Positions 8,122 to 16,263 of a stretch of 64,000 bases of DNA are shown in pieces. The DNA is from RPRC01 sp034933285 (GTDB lineage Bacteria; Desulfobacterota; Desulfuromonadia; Geobacterales; Geobacteraceae). Made by a program: the position numbers and the translations under genes. Under the pieces are notes generated by a model. The model was not told where the DNA came from, ran no database searches, and saw nothing but the letters and a program-made list of their open reading frames with translations. Numbering within the stretch: the stretch's first letter is position 1; every line of letters begins with the position of its first letter. The DNA lies in the NCBI GenBank assembly GCA_034933285.1, contig JAYFNT010000025.1, forward strand, positions 62,001 through 126,000, in the 5' to 3' direction.

Positions 8122-8637
8122 ATGGAAACCACACTCAACATTGGCATGAAATCGTTCTGCGAAATGACGGCACACGAAACATACTGCAAAATGCTCGAAC
8201 TGTCGGGGCTTCCCGATGAGGAACTTTACAGAAGGATGGGCAGAGTCGGGCGTCAGTTCGTATCGACATCAAAGCCAAAGAACGCATACCTGGAAACACC
8301 GAACATGGGTGATGTGGAAGGAAAGTCGGCTACTTTCTTCCGGCATGAAACGATTGATTTATTGTCGCCGGTCCTGTATTTCGACCTGTCACTCGATGAC
8401 CTTGAGGGAGGGAAGAGCCTGTTCAGGTCGCTGGAAGAACATTTTGACCGCCTCATCTGCGAAACAGCGAACAACAGTCCGCTTTACGGCTACAAGCAGG
8501 AAGCAATCAGGCTTGGCAACAAGTGCGTTGAGGCTATTTCCGGGAAATTCCCGGGAATAGACAGAAGCATAGTGGAAATTTTCGTAGTGTTTCGCATGAA
8601 AGATTTGTTCAATGTATGCACCAGATATTCTTGTTAG
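8122..8637 (+). CDS. Unknown protein, probably iron-regulated
   Basis: A 171-residue protein I do not recognise. The ATG at 8122 has AAGGAGG eight bases upstream; the longer frame from 7894 would run through the Fur box and promoter and is rejected. There is no signal peptide, membrane helix or repeat. The composition is mixed alpha/beta with six cysteines, none in a CxxC pair, and an aromatic-rich C-terminus (VEIFVVFRMKDLFNVCTRYSC). The upstream Fur box suggests expression under iron limitation. It has its own promoter and terminator, so it is monocistronic. Confidence 0.7.
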   Translation: METTLNIGMKSFCEMTAHETYCKMLELSGLPDEELYRRMGRVGRQFVSTSKPKNAYLETPNMGDVEGKSATFFRHETIDLLSPVLYFDLSLDDLEGGKSLFRSLEEHFDRLICETANNSPLYGYKQEAIRLGNKCVEAISGKFPGIDRSIVEIFVVFRMKDLFNVCTRYSC

Positions 8638-8656
8638 GGAGGCAAAAATCAAGTTT

Positions 8657-8688
8657 GGCAGGGTGCCCGGCAGAGCGCCCTGCCTTTT
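8657..8688 (+). terminator. Intrinsic terminator of the Fur-box gene
   Basis: A ten-pair stem (GGCAGGGTGC with GCGCCCTGCC, one G-U pair) around an eight-base loop, followed by TTTT. It begins 19 bases after the stop at 8637. Confidence 0.7.
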
Positions 8689-9243
8689 AACCATGATTTG
8701 AGAGAAGATTTACAACCCCGCAATTCATTCCCAATTCACGATATGGATCCTTGAAACATTTACCCTTTCACTATTTTTCACAGCGGTCCCAGTTTTCAGA
8801 AACATAATCCCGTTATTTTTTTGTCCGGATTCTCATACGGTCACTATTTTCTTTTTTAATCAGCGCGTTATCTCATGATAACCCCAAGCAGACATTTTGG
8901 TTTCCCGGAAAGGCCGAGCGTTATTTACTGAAACTAAACAATCAGCATTCCCTATCCAGAGTGCACAATTATTTTCACTGCAATTTCATACCATTGTTTT
9001 AATAGATTTTTTCATGCAGTTAGTCACAATTTAGCTGAAGGTGCTTTTCCTTCAGTAATACATCGTTTCATTATTTTAATTTGACAGCCTGATTTAGCAT
9101 CCCTAAAACTGTCAAGAGAAAAATTCAATCCGAACCGCCGGATGGGGTCTGCCGGCCGGGGATTCAGCGTTTTGTTCCCTGCGTCGACAAATGAACATGG
9201 TATTCAACCGGGTGTGTACACCCGGAATTCCAGGAGGATCCAT
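8689..9243. other. Long AT-rich leader or intergenic region before the aldehyde dehydrogenase
   Basis: About 550 bases, much more AT-rich than the flanking genes and without a credible reading frame. It presumably carries the promoter of the aldehyde dehydrogenase gene. I found no riboswitch consensus or clear sigma-54 site. The last 15 bases contain the strong ribosome binding site AGGAGGATCC. Confidence 0.4.
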
Positions 9244-10581
9244 ATGATAGAAGAAAAGATCGATCAAATGGTTCAGAAAGCCAAAGCAGCCCTTGCCGAG
9301 TACAAAAAACTCGACCAGACAAAGACCGACGCGATCTGTGAAGCGATTGCAAAGGTCATTGAAGACAACAAGGAACCACTAGCGAAAATGGCCGTTGATG
9401 AAACACGCCTCGGCAACGTTCCCGACAAGATCATCAAGAACCATTTCGGTTCCACAGTTGTCTGGAATGACATGAAGGGCGTCAAAACGGTCGGCATAGT
9501 CAAGGATGAAAACGACATTATTGAAATTGCCGAGCCGGTTGGCGTGGTTGCTGCCGTCACTCCCACGACCAACCCCACTTCAACTGTATGCTTCAAAATT
9601 TTATCCGCCCTTAAGGGACGCAACGTGGTTATTTTCGGTTTCCACCCCCGCTCCCAGAAATGTTGCATAAAGACAGCACAGCTGTGTCTTGACGCCGCCA
9701 TAGCAGCAGGCGCCCCAAAGGATTGCATCCAATGGATCGAGGAGCCTTCAGTGGCAGCAACCAACGCGCTGATGACAAACCCCGGTGTCGACGTAATCCT
9801 CGCCACCGGCGGCGGCGGCATGGTCAGGGCCGCATACAGTTCCGGAAACCCGGCGTTCGGCGTAGGCGCAGGCGGTTGCCCGGTTTACGTAGCTTCCGAT
9901 GCAGACATTGACCAGGCAATGAACGATGTCGTCCTCTCCAAGACCTTTGACAACGGAGTTGTGTGCGCTTCTGAACAGAACCTGATTTTCGACAATGCTG
10001 CCGTTGCTGAAAAAGCCATCGCAAAACTGAAGGAACTCGGCGTATACCTGGTCAACGCTGAAGAGAAGGCAAAGCTCGAAAAGCTCTATTACGGCGACAG
10101 CTACGTCGTGTCCGGCAAAGTTGTCGGCCAGGCCGCAACGGTTATTGCCGAAATGGCCGGCTTCTCGGTACCGGAAGGAACACGCGCACTCCTGATCGGT
10201 CCCCTGAAGGGAACCCAGGAGGTGGAACCCATGTGCCGTGAAAAGCTCTCCCCGAGTCTCGGTTACTTCATCGTCGACGGCAAGGATGCAGCCATTGACC
10301 TCTGCGAGGCGCTTTTGAAAAAAGGCGGCGCTGGCCACACAGCCGGCATACACTCCACAAACGACGCGCTCTGCATCGAATTTGCGCAAAAAGTCGACGC
10401 CAATCGGGTGACTTTCAACTCGCCAACCAGCCACGGCGCAATCGGCGGACTGTTCAATGTCATGATTCCCTCCCTGACTCTCGGTTGCGGATCTCAGGGC
10501 AACAATATCACCACCGACAACGTAAGTTTCCGCAACCTGGTCAGCATCAAGCGGGCCGCGCGGCGAGTTGTCCAGGGCTGA
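9244..10581 (+). CDS. CoA-acylating aldehyde dehydrogenase
   Basis: A 445-residue aldehyde dehydrogenase superfamily enzyme of the acylating class (EutE, AdhE N-domain and SucD-type succinate-semialdehyde dehydrogenase). It interconverts an aldehyde, CoA and NAD with acyl-CoA and NADH. The start at 9244 has AGGAGG upstream. The catalytic cysteine is C241 in NGVVCASEQNL. The NAD-binding region contains VTPTTNPTST and LATGGGGMV. The length matches stand-alone acylating enzymes; the Fe-alcohol dehydrogenase half of AdhE is absent. No microcompartment shell genes are nearby, so a free cytosolic enzyme is expected. Substrate (acetaldehyde or succinate semialdehyde) cannot be decided from sequence. 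Confidence 0.9.
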   Translation: MIEEKIDQMVQKAKAALAEYKKLDQTKTDAICEAIAKVIEDNKEPLAKMAVDETRLGNVPDKIIKNHFGSTVVWNDMKGVKTVGIVKDENDIIEIAEPVGVVAAVTPTTNPTSTVCFKILSALKGRNVVIFGFHPRSQKCCIKTAQLCLDAAIAAGAPKDCIQWIEEPSVAATNALMTNPGVDVILATGGGGMVRAAYSSGNPAFGVGAGGCPVYVASDADIDQAMNDVVLSKTFDNGVVCASEQNLIFDNAAVAEKAIAKLKELGVYLVNAEEKAKLEKLYYGDSYVVSGKVVGQAATVIAEMAGFSVPEGTRALLIGPLKGTQEVEPMCREKLSPSLGYFIVDGKDAAIDLCEALLKKGGAGHTAGIHSTNDALCIEFAQKVDANRVTFNSPTSHGAIGGLFNVMIPSLTLGCGSQGNNITTDNVSFRNLVSIKRAARRVVQG

Positions 10582-10864
10582 GGCAGCACGGACAAAGCCA
10601 TAAAGTGTCTGCGGCCTTCATCGCATACAGGGCCGCACGGCAAGCAGTGTCATGCCATGACACCCCCCCTCCACCCAGTGGAGGGGGACTCCCTGGCCTC
10701 CCCGTCATTTTCCCAGTCAGCCTATCGGATGAACGAAGCCTTCAGTAATGAAATTGAAGATTCGAACTTTTCAAGCCATCCCTGCTGTTCTTCAAATCTA
10801 CAATGCCCGACTCCCTATCGTTTTGTGCAAATACGCAACTCCGTCAACAGGACGTTAGAATAAT

Positions 10865-10898
10865 TTGACAAATCCTCTTGGAAATGATAATCATGCAA
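10865..10898 (+). promoter_or_regulatory. Promoter with Fur-like palindrome ahead of the tandem riboswitches
   Basis: A consensus -35 TTGACA is at 10865-10870. The matching -10 (TAATCA, 17-base spacing) at 10888-10893 sits inside the perfect palindrome ATGATAATCAT (10884-10894). The 19-base window 10880-10898 matches the Fur operator at 13 positions, including its whole central 12. The start of transcription would be near 10900, just before the first riboswitch. Confidence 0.45.
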
Positions 10899-10913
10899 AA
10901 AAGTATTTGAGAG

Positions 10914-11022
10914 ATAGACGACAATACTCAACCATTCGCAAGAATGGGGCGGAAAGCCTAAGGGTCTTACTGAGACAGCCGGGTTGCCGAAATATCATAT
11001 GATGTTCGGTCCCGGTTTTTTT
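10914..11022 (+). ncRNA. GEMM-I riboswitch, copy 1, with terminator
   Basis: The aptamer (10914-10996) has the GEMM-I core: ACCATTCGCAAGAATGG hairpin P2, the conserved GGGGCGGAAAGCC tetraloop-receptor-like stretch, a variable P3 (GGGTCTTACTGAGACAGCC) and GGGTTGCCGAAAT closing. The form closely resembles the Geobacter GEMM-Ib class known to prefer 3',3'-cGAMP over c-di-GMP. The 3' side of the aptamer (10979-10991) pairs with 11005-11015 to form a terminator followed by seven T residues, so ligand binding and termination compete: ligand is expected to turn expression on. The 5' segment reads ACTCAACC, where copy 2 has ACTAAACC. Confidence 0.9.
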
Positions 11023-11133
11023 GTTTTCAAGCCCATGAAAAAGGAGTCCGAATCAGTAAGAGGCGTGCCCGGGAAGGGCGCCGTATATTGCCGGCTCTCA
11101 CGGAAAGAGGAAAACGGCTTTATACGGTTGGTG

Positions 11134-11242
11134 GTAAACGATAATACTAAACCATTCGCAAGAATGGGGCGGAAAGCCTAAGGGTCTTACTGAGACAGCC
11201 GGGTTGCCGAAATATCACATTATGTTCGGTCCCGGTTTTTTT
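11134..11242 (+). ncRNA. GEMM-I riboswitch, copy 2, with terminator
   Basis: A second aptamer 220 bases downstream, identical to copy 1 over about 68 bases. It reads ATAATACTAAACC on its 5' side, the segment that contains the ligand-contacting purine (A in cGAMP-preferring members, G in c-di-GMP types). Its own terminator pairs 11199-11211 with 11225-11235 before seven T residues. It directly precedes the L,D-transpeptidase gene. Two complete aptamer-terminator units in series mean both must read through for expression, giving a steeper response. Confidence 0.9.
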
Positions 11243-11298
11243 GTGTCCGGGGGCGTTAATTTTAATTTTCATTGTTGAGAAAGGTGCCTTGTAAATTC

Positions 11299-12618
11299 AT
11301 GTGTCGAATCATTGACCTGTCACTCTTATACAATTGGCCCCGTTTTATGGCTGTTTGTCTATTCATCCTGTCTCTCCAGGGATGTGCCGTTATGAAAGGT
11401 TTCCAGGAGGAACCACAGCCTTATCCAGGCCATCCTGACAAGGAAATCGAGCGAAATGACTTTCCGGTCACAAGAGGAGATGACGTCATTGGCCGGTTGG
11501 CGGTCGTCAGGCTGGAAAAGGGGGATACCCTGCCGGATGTCGCAAGGCACTTCAGCCTTGGGATCAATGCAATCAGTGCAGCCAATCCAGGGGTGGATAT
11601 CTGGGTGCCAAAGGTCGGAGAGCGTATCATGTTGCCCCTGTGTTTCATCCTGCCGGACGTTCCCAGGAGAGGCATCGTGATCAATCTGGCCACCATGAGG
11701 CTCTTTCGGTTCAAAGGGGACGGCAAGTCACCAGTGGTGTCGACCTACCCGGTCGGGATCGGAGCCGAAGATCGTCCCACGCCCACCGGTCAAGCGCGTG
11801 TAGTGCGCAAGACATCCCGGCCGACCTGGCATGTGCCTGCTTCGATTGCCGAGCGCCATAGAAAAAAAGGTGATATTTTACCCGCGCACGTTCCACCGGG
11901 GCCTGAAAATCCCTTGGGAGAATACGCGCTTTATTTGAGCAAATCGGGTTATCTGATCCACGGTACCAACAAACCTGCCAGCATAGGTCTCAATGCAACC
12001 AATGGCTGCATGAGACTCTATCCGGAAAACATAGAGAGGCTCTACAAGGACACTCCGGTCAATACACCCGTGGCCATTGTCAACCAGCCATATCTCATAG
12101 GTCAACGTGATGGAGTGCTTTACATGGAGGCTCATGCGCCCCTGGAAGGCTCGGGCGCTATTGAGCTGCAGAAGATATATGCAAAATTGAAAAATATCGA
12201 GAAGAAATCGGCACGCAGGCTTGACTGGAATAAAGTCAAGGAAGTACAGACCGAGGCGAAGGGGATTCCTGTTCCCATCTTCGAGATGCGCCGGGGAATT
12301 GAAAAAGATGCCGCTAAACCCATAGAAGTCGAGCACCCGGATACATTGTACGGCAAACCGCAAATACCGGAACTGAAACTGGATGCATGGTATGTATTGG
12401 CTGCCGATCTGCGTGACGAGATCGATGCCCGGAGGATTGCCGAAATCATAAACCACCAGGGGCCGCAAATTCCGGCAAGGGTGTTGTCAAGGGACAAAGG
12501 CTTTCGTGTTATCGCCGGCCCTTTCAATGATGTCGGCGAGGCCAAAAATGCAGCCAGACGCCTGAAAATCGATTTGGAAATAGACGGCATATTGATCGAA
12601 CCTGTCAAGAAGGGATAG
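11299..12618 (+). CDS. Lipoprotein L,D-transpeptidase (LysM-YkuD-SPOR)
   Basis: About 439 residues. A lipobox LQGC puts the acylated Cys at residue 29. A LysM-like segment (about 68-114, VVRLEKGDTLPDVARHFSLG) binds peptidoglycan. The YkuD catalytic domain (about 124-270) has H221 (HGTNKPASIG) and C237 in ATNGCMRL. A SPOR domain at about 363-437 should bind denuded glycan strands at the septum. Such enzymes make 3-3 crosslinks or attach lipoproteins to murein. The start is uncertain: TTG 11272, ATG 11299 (chosen, weak AAGGTG upstream) or ATG 11347. It is the first gene after the tandem riboswitch, and the two following genes fit the same process. Confidence 0.88.
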   Translation: MCRIIDLSLLYNWPRFMAVCLFILSLQGCAVMKGFQEEPQPYPGHPDKEIERNDFPVTRGDDVIGRLAVVRLEKGDTLPDVARHFSLGINAISAANPGVDIWVPKVGERIMLPLCFILPDVPRRGIVINLATMRLFRFKGDGKSPVVSTYPVGIGAEDRPTPTGQARVVRKTSRPTWHVPASIAERHRKKGDILPAHVPPGPENPLGEYALYLSKSGYLIHGTNKPASIGLNATNGCMRLYPENIERLYKDTPVNTPVAIVNQPYLIGQRDGVLYMEAHAPLEGSGAIELQKIYAKLKNIEKKSARRLDWNKVKEVQTEAKGIPVPIFEMRRGIEKDAAKPIEVEHPDTLYGKPQIPELKLDAWYVLAADLRDEIDARRIAEIINHQGPQIPARVLSRDKGFRVIAGPFNDVGEAKNAARRLKIDLEIDGILIEPVKKG

Positions 12619-12669
12619 TCGTTCCCTCTTCCTGGTAAGGTAAACCGAACGGAAAGGAGGTGATGCGGG

Positions 12670-12972
12670 ATGAAGAAAATTCTTTTGCTTATCTCGATGA
12701 TGCTTGTACTCCCTGTTACGTTGATCGGTTGTGCCACAACCAGTGAACTCGAGAAAGTGCAGGCACAGCAGAAACTGATTGATGCGAAAGCAGAGCAGGC
12801 AATGCAGGATGCGCAAGCTGCCAAGGCTGAAGCCGATGCGGCCAAGCTGAAGGCTGATGATGCCGCGGCTCGCGCCGACAAAGCTGAACAGGCGGCACTG
12901 GAAAGAGAAAGGGCTGCAGATGAAAAGGCGAAAAGAGCTGACGCAACTTTCAAGAAATCGATGAAGAAGTAG
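12670..12972 (+). CDS. Lpp-like alanine-zipper lipoprotein
   Basis: A 100-residue lipoprotein with AAAGGAGG upstream of the ATG. The signal ends in the lipobox LIGC, and the mature chain (CATTSELEKVQAQQ onward) is one Ala-rich heptad helix (DAQAAKAEADAAKLKADDAA) like Braun's lipoprotein or OprI. It ends in Lys-Lys (FKKSMKK), and the C-terminal lysine of Lpp is the residue that L,D-transpeptidases link to murein. Placement between two L,D-transpeptidase genes supports an outer-membrane-to-murein tether. Only 51 bases separate it from the upstream gene, so it is in the riboswitch-controlled unit. Confidence 0.88.
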   Translation: MKKILLLISMMLVLPVTLIGCATTSELEKVQAQQKLIDAKAEQAMQDAQAAKAEADAAKLKADDAAARADKAEQAALERERAADEKAKRADATFKKSMKK

Positions 12973-13018
12973 GTCAATTTAAGGAGCTGTTATCATTGCC
13001 TTTGATGCTCCGAACAAT

Positions 13019-13051
13019 GAAATGGCAGGGTCTGAAAAACCCTGCCATTTC
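13019..13051 (+). terminator. Hairpin between lipoprotein and second transpeptidase
   Basis: A perfect 12-pair inverted repeat (GAAATGGCAGGG with CCCTGCCATTTC) around a nine-base loop. There is no T-run after it, so it may attenuate or protect the upstream mRNA end, leaving the abundant Lpp-like message separate from the downstream gene. Confidence 0.5.
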
Positions 13052-13139
13052 ATTATCCACGAACAGGCTCCAATCCTGTCCTGGCCATTCTTTGACCTGG
13101 CCCGGGATATTGCTGATCATTCTGCCAAGGGGTGAGGGG

Positions 13140-14135
13140 ATGGGGAAAATGGGAATCTTCCAAATTGTATTGCCGAAAAAACTCGGACCGTATTTGGCCT
13201 CTATGTCTGAAAAACAGTGCAGGATGGTTGAACGTCTTTTCCTTTTATTCGCTTGCATCATGATAACTCCAATTCTCATATCCGGATGCACACACTTAAA
13301 TGACGGTTTTCAGGAAGCGAATGACTTGTTCAGTCAGGGAAGCTACAAGGCCTCTCTGGACAAATATCAGTTGATTTTTGAAAAATCCCCTGCGACGAGG
13401 GACAGAGCCCTCTTCGAGATGGGAATTATTTATGCGTATCCGAAGAATGAGCAGAAAGATTATGAGAAGTCCCTGAAATGTTTTCAGAAGCTCATAAAGG
13501 ATTACCCCGGGAGCGCGTACCGGCAGAACAGTGAGGCGATGGTATTCAGTATCAATAATGGCCCTGTGAAGGATACGCTGATTAAAACGCTGCAAACACA
13601 GATTGAAACTCTCCGACAAGAGGTTAAAGGCAAGGAGAATGAGATTATTGCATTGCAAAAAAAGATTGAGGCGCTCGAAAAAAAGGCCTTTGCTTATGCG
13701 ATCCAGAAGGGATCGGTAGACAAGATTCTGATAGAAAAAAATGCACGACGATTGATGCTGGTTTCAAACGGTGATGTTATCAAAACCTACAGGATCGCCC
13801 TGGGGGGAAACCCGATTGGTCCAAAGGAAAGGGAGGGCGACAACAAAACCCCGGAGGGATACTACGTCATCGATTCAAGAAACAAGGACAGCCATTATCA
13901 CCGTTCTCTTCATATTTCCTACCCGAACGAGAGAGACAAGAAGCGCGCAAACGCGCTGGGTGTTTCTCCGGGCGGAAACATCATGATCCACGGCATTAAG
14001 AATGGTTTTTCGTGGGTTGGTGATGCTCATGCAGAGGTTGACTGGACGAAAGGGTGTATTGCTGTAACGGACGAGGAAATAGAGGAAATAAACAAGATAG
14101 CGCCGAATGGTACGATTGTCGAGATCAGGCCGTAG
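13140..14135 (+). CDS. Lipoprotein with TPR, coiled coil and L,D-transpeptidase domain
   Basis: About 331 residues from the ATG at 13140, which follows a GGGTGAGGGG ribosome binding site; upstream in-frame codons back to 12996 cross the hairpin. A hydrophobic segment ends in the lipobox LISGC (Cys 50). Next come a TPR-like stretch (DLFSQGSYKASLDKYQLIFE, ALFEMGIIYAYPKNEQKDYEKS; YbgF/BamD style), a coiled coil (QTQIETLRQEVKGKENEI), and a C-terminal YkuD/YafK-like domain with H284 (MIHGIKNG) and C306 (WTKGCIAVT). It probably binds a partner through the TPR and modifies murein from the outer membrane. It ends the murein-anchoring module; the next gene is convergent. Confidence 0.85.
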   Translation: MGKMGIFQIVLPKKLGPYLASMSEKQCRMVERLFLLFACIMITPILISGCTHLNDGFQEANDLFSQGSYKASLDKYQLIFEKSPATRDRALFEMGIIYAYPKNEQKDYEKSLKCFQKLIKDYPGSAYRQNSEAMVFSINNGPVKDTLIKTLQTQIETLRQEVKGKENEIIALQKKIEALEKKAFAYAIQKGSVDKILIEKNARRLMLVSNGDVIKTYRIALGGNPIGPKEREGDNKTPEGYYVIDSRNKDSHYHRSLHISYPNERDKKRANALGVSPGGNIMIHGIKNGFSWVGDAHAEVDWTKGCIAVTDEEIEEINKIAPNGTIVEIRP

Positions 14136-14243
14136 GGTTTGGTTTTCTCCTGGGCGGAGCACAACGAACAAAGACAGAGTACCCACGCAGAAAACCAAAA
14201 TTCACGAAGAAGGCCGGTTCATTTCCGGAATCGAAGGGAACCG

Positions 14244-14918
14244 TCAGGACGCCACCATCATCTTCGCGTCAAGGATCATGGCGCCGTGGGGATAGAGAAC
14301 CACCGGGTTGAGGTCGATCTCCTCCAGGAGACCGGTGGCCATGAGCTCGGAGACTGTAACGAGGATGCCTGCAAGTGCCTCCATGTCGCATGGCGGCTTG
14401 CCCCGGTAGCCGGTAAGGAGGCGATAAGCGGTGACGCGCCGGACAAGGCGGAACGCATCATCGCGGGTCATGGGGGCAGGTGCGAACGCCACGTCGTGGA
14501 AAAGTTCCACGAATACTCCCCCCAGGCCGAACATGACCACCGGGCCGAACTGGGGATCGGTTATGCCGCCGATGATAACTTCGACGCCGGGAGCCGCCTG
14601 CTCCTCCACCAGGGCTCCTTCAGCCTGTTCGATCACCATGAGTTCGCTGATCGCAGTCTCGACCGCTTTAGTGTCGGCCAACCCGAGGCGCAGCCCATCC
14701 ACATCGCTCTTGGAGCGGATTTGTGACGAGGAAACTTTCGCCACAACGGGAAAAGTGAGATTAGACAGGTCAGGGAGCGGAACCCCGCGCGGCACGAAAA
14801 CCCCCTTGGGAGCTGAAAGCCCGCACTGTCTGAGGAACCTCTTTACGGCATACTCAGGCAGTGCCTTAGCCCCTGCGTATGAACTGAAAAAATTGCTCAG
14901 CATTCCGCGCCTATCCAT
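14244..14918 (-). CDS. ADP-forming acyl-CoA synthetase, beta subunit (ATP-grasp)
   Basis: A 224-residue ATP-grasp_5 protein, the small subunit of the archaeal/bacterial ADP-forming acetyl-CoA synthetase family. It starts at the ATG at 14918, overlapping the alpha-subunit stop. Seen: the N-terminal LSNFFSSYAGAKALPEYAVKR, FPVVAKVSSSQIRSKSD, the ATP-grasp stretch EEQAAPGVEVIIGGITDPQFG and VMFGLGGVFVELFHDV, and EEIDLNPVVLYP at the end. Together with alpha it converts acyl-CoA, ADP and Pi into free acid, CoA and ATP. It is the last gene of a five-gene minus-strand operon. Most bacterial homologues are single fused chains; here the subunits are separate. Confidence 0.88.
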   Translation of the reverse strand: MDRRGMLSNFFSSYAGAKALPEYAVKRFLRQCGLSAPKGVFVPRGVPLPDLSNLTFPVVAKVSSSQIRSKSDVDGLRLGLADTKAVETAISELMVIEQAEGALVEEQAAPGVEVIIGGITDPQFGPVVMFGLGGVFVELFHDVAFAPAPMTRDDAFRLVRRVTAYRLLTGYRGKPPCDMEALAGILVTVSELMATGLLEEIDLNPVVLYPHGAMILDAKMMVAS

Positions 14919-16263
14919 GGCGTCCACCGCTTTCAAGCAGCGCGGCAAGCCCGCGGACCGCCCGCTCGGGAGAGGGGTAAACGGGTATTCCGGCCTCTTC
15001 CAGCAGGGGTATGAGGCGCGTCGCCACACCGCCTTGTGCGACGTGCACCACCAGCGGCTTACCGACCGTTTCGCGGAATTCCCTGAGGTGGTCTCCGAGT
15101 TCGAGCGTCACCCCGGCAACTCCGGTCAGGGCGATCATCACGAACCCGTCGTAATGATCCGCCAGCGCAAAAACGGCCTTCCGATAATCGTCGACCCGTG
15201 CCTGCCCGGTGAGGTCGACGGGATTGGAAACGGTGTAAAATGAAGGAAACTCATTTTTCAATGCCCGGCGGACGTCGTCCGGGAGGCCGGCAAGCTGCAG
15301 GCCGTGCCGTGCGCATTCGTCCGCCGCAAGGACCCCGGAGCCCCCGCCGTTGGTTATGATGCATACTCTCGAACCGGAAGCGGGTCGCTGATAGGACACG
15401 GCCTTGGCGGCATCCAGCATTTCATCGAAACCGGCCACCTCCCGAATGCCGTAATGGGCCAAAAGCGAACGGAACACCTCGTAGTTGCCCGCCAGCCTGC
15501 CGGTATGGGAGAAGGCAGCGGCACTGCCTCCCGCGCCCTTTCCGGCCTTCAGGACCAGGAGCGGCTTTCGTTGTGACAGGAAGCGCGCCGCGTCCAGGAA
15601 CCTCCTGCCGTCGTTGACCGACTCCAGGTAGGACACCACGACTGCCGTCCCCTCATCGCCCGCCAGGTATTCGTAGACTTCGGGAGCATCCAGGTCCGCC
15701 GCATTCCCGTAGTTGACGGCCCTTGAGACTCCGGTATTGGCAATCCGGATCGCGTCCAGCAGGCAGATCATCATGGCGCCGCTCTGGGAAACCACCGCCA
15801 CGTTGCCGCGCTTGGGCCGTTTCATGTTCTCATGGGGCAGGAACATGGTGTCCAGCCGGTGGAAGGGATTGTAAACGCCGAGACAGTTGGGCCCCACGAG
15901 CCTCACCCCTGCCTCTGAGGCGATACGGACGATCTCGGACTGGAGGGCGGCTGCGCCGGTCTCGGCGAAACCGGCGCTGACGATGAGGGCGAATCGGGCC
16001 TTGCCGCGAAGCTCCGCAAGGATTCCCGGCACCTCCGCGGCAGGGCGCATGATAACGCAAAGATCCACCGGCTCGGGCAACGAACCTGCGGATGGAAAGG
16101 AGGGCAGACTCAGGATTTCATCGTAACGGGGATTGACGGGGAAAACCCTGCCCTTCAATGACAGCAGGTTGCGCAGGACGATGCCGCCCAGCTTGGCCTT
16201 GTCAGGGGAGGCCCCCACCAGCGCAACGGTTTTCGGGAAAAAAAGTCGGTCCAGTTCTCTCAT
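14911..16263 (-). CDS. ADP-forming acyl-CoA synthetase, alpha subunit
   Basis: A 450-residue subunit. The ATG at 16263 overlaps the E2 stop codon by four bases (ATGA), fixing the start. The CoA-binding Rossmann domain is first (FPKTVALVGASPDKAKLGG, VFPVNPRYDEI, RLVGPNCLGVYNP), followed by the succinyl-CoA-ligase-like domains with VVSQSGAM and the HTGRLAG segment that in this family carries the phosphorylated histidine. It pairs with the adjacent ATP-grasp beta subunit. Coupling to a 2-oxoacid dehydrogenase in one operon suggests ATP formation from the acyl-CoA that complex makes. Confidence 0.9.
   Translation of the reverse strand: MRELDRLFFPKTVALVGASPDKAKLGGIVLRNLLSLKGRVFPVNPRYDEILSLPSFPSAGSLPEPVDLCVIMRPAAEVPGILAELRGKARFALIVSAGFAETGAAALQSEIVRIASEAGVRLVGPNCLGVYNPFHRLDTMFLPHENMKRPKRGNVAVVSQSGAMMICLLDAIRIANTGVSRAVNYGNAADLDAPEVYEYLAGDEGTAVVVSYLESVNDGRRFLDAARFLSQRKPLLVLKAGKGAGGSAAAFSHTGRLAGNYEVFRSLLAHYGIREVAGFDEMLDAAKAVSYQRPASGSRVCIITNGGGSGVLAADECARHGLQLAGLPDDVRRALKNEFPSFYTVSNPVDLTGQARVDDYRKAVFALADHYDGFVMIALTGVAGVTLELGDHLREFRETVGKPLVVHVAQGGVATRLIPLLEEAGIPVYPSPERAVRGLAALLESGGRHG

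Noticed and set aside
9244..10581. Bifunctional AdhE
   Set aside because: The chain ends after the aldehyde dehydrogenase domain; there is no iron alcohol dehydrogenase half and a normal stop codon follows.
10984..11181. 65-codon frame between and across the riboswitches
   Set aside because: It overlaps both conserved aptamers and the first terminator; the RNA elements explain the sequence.
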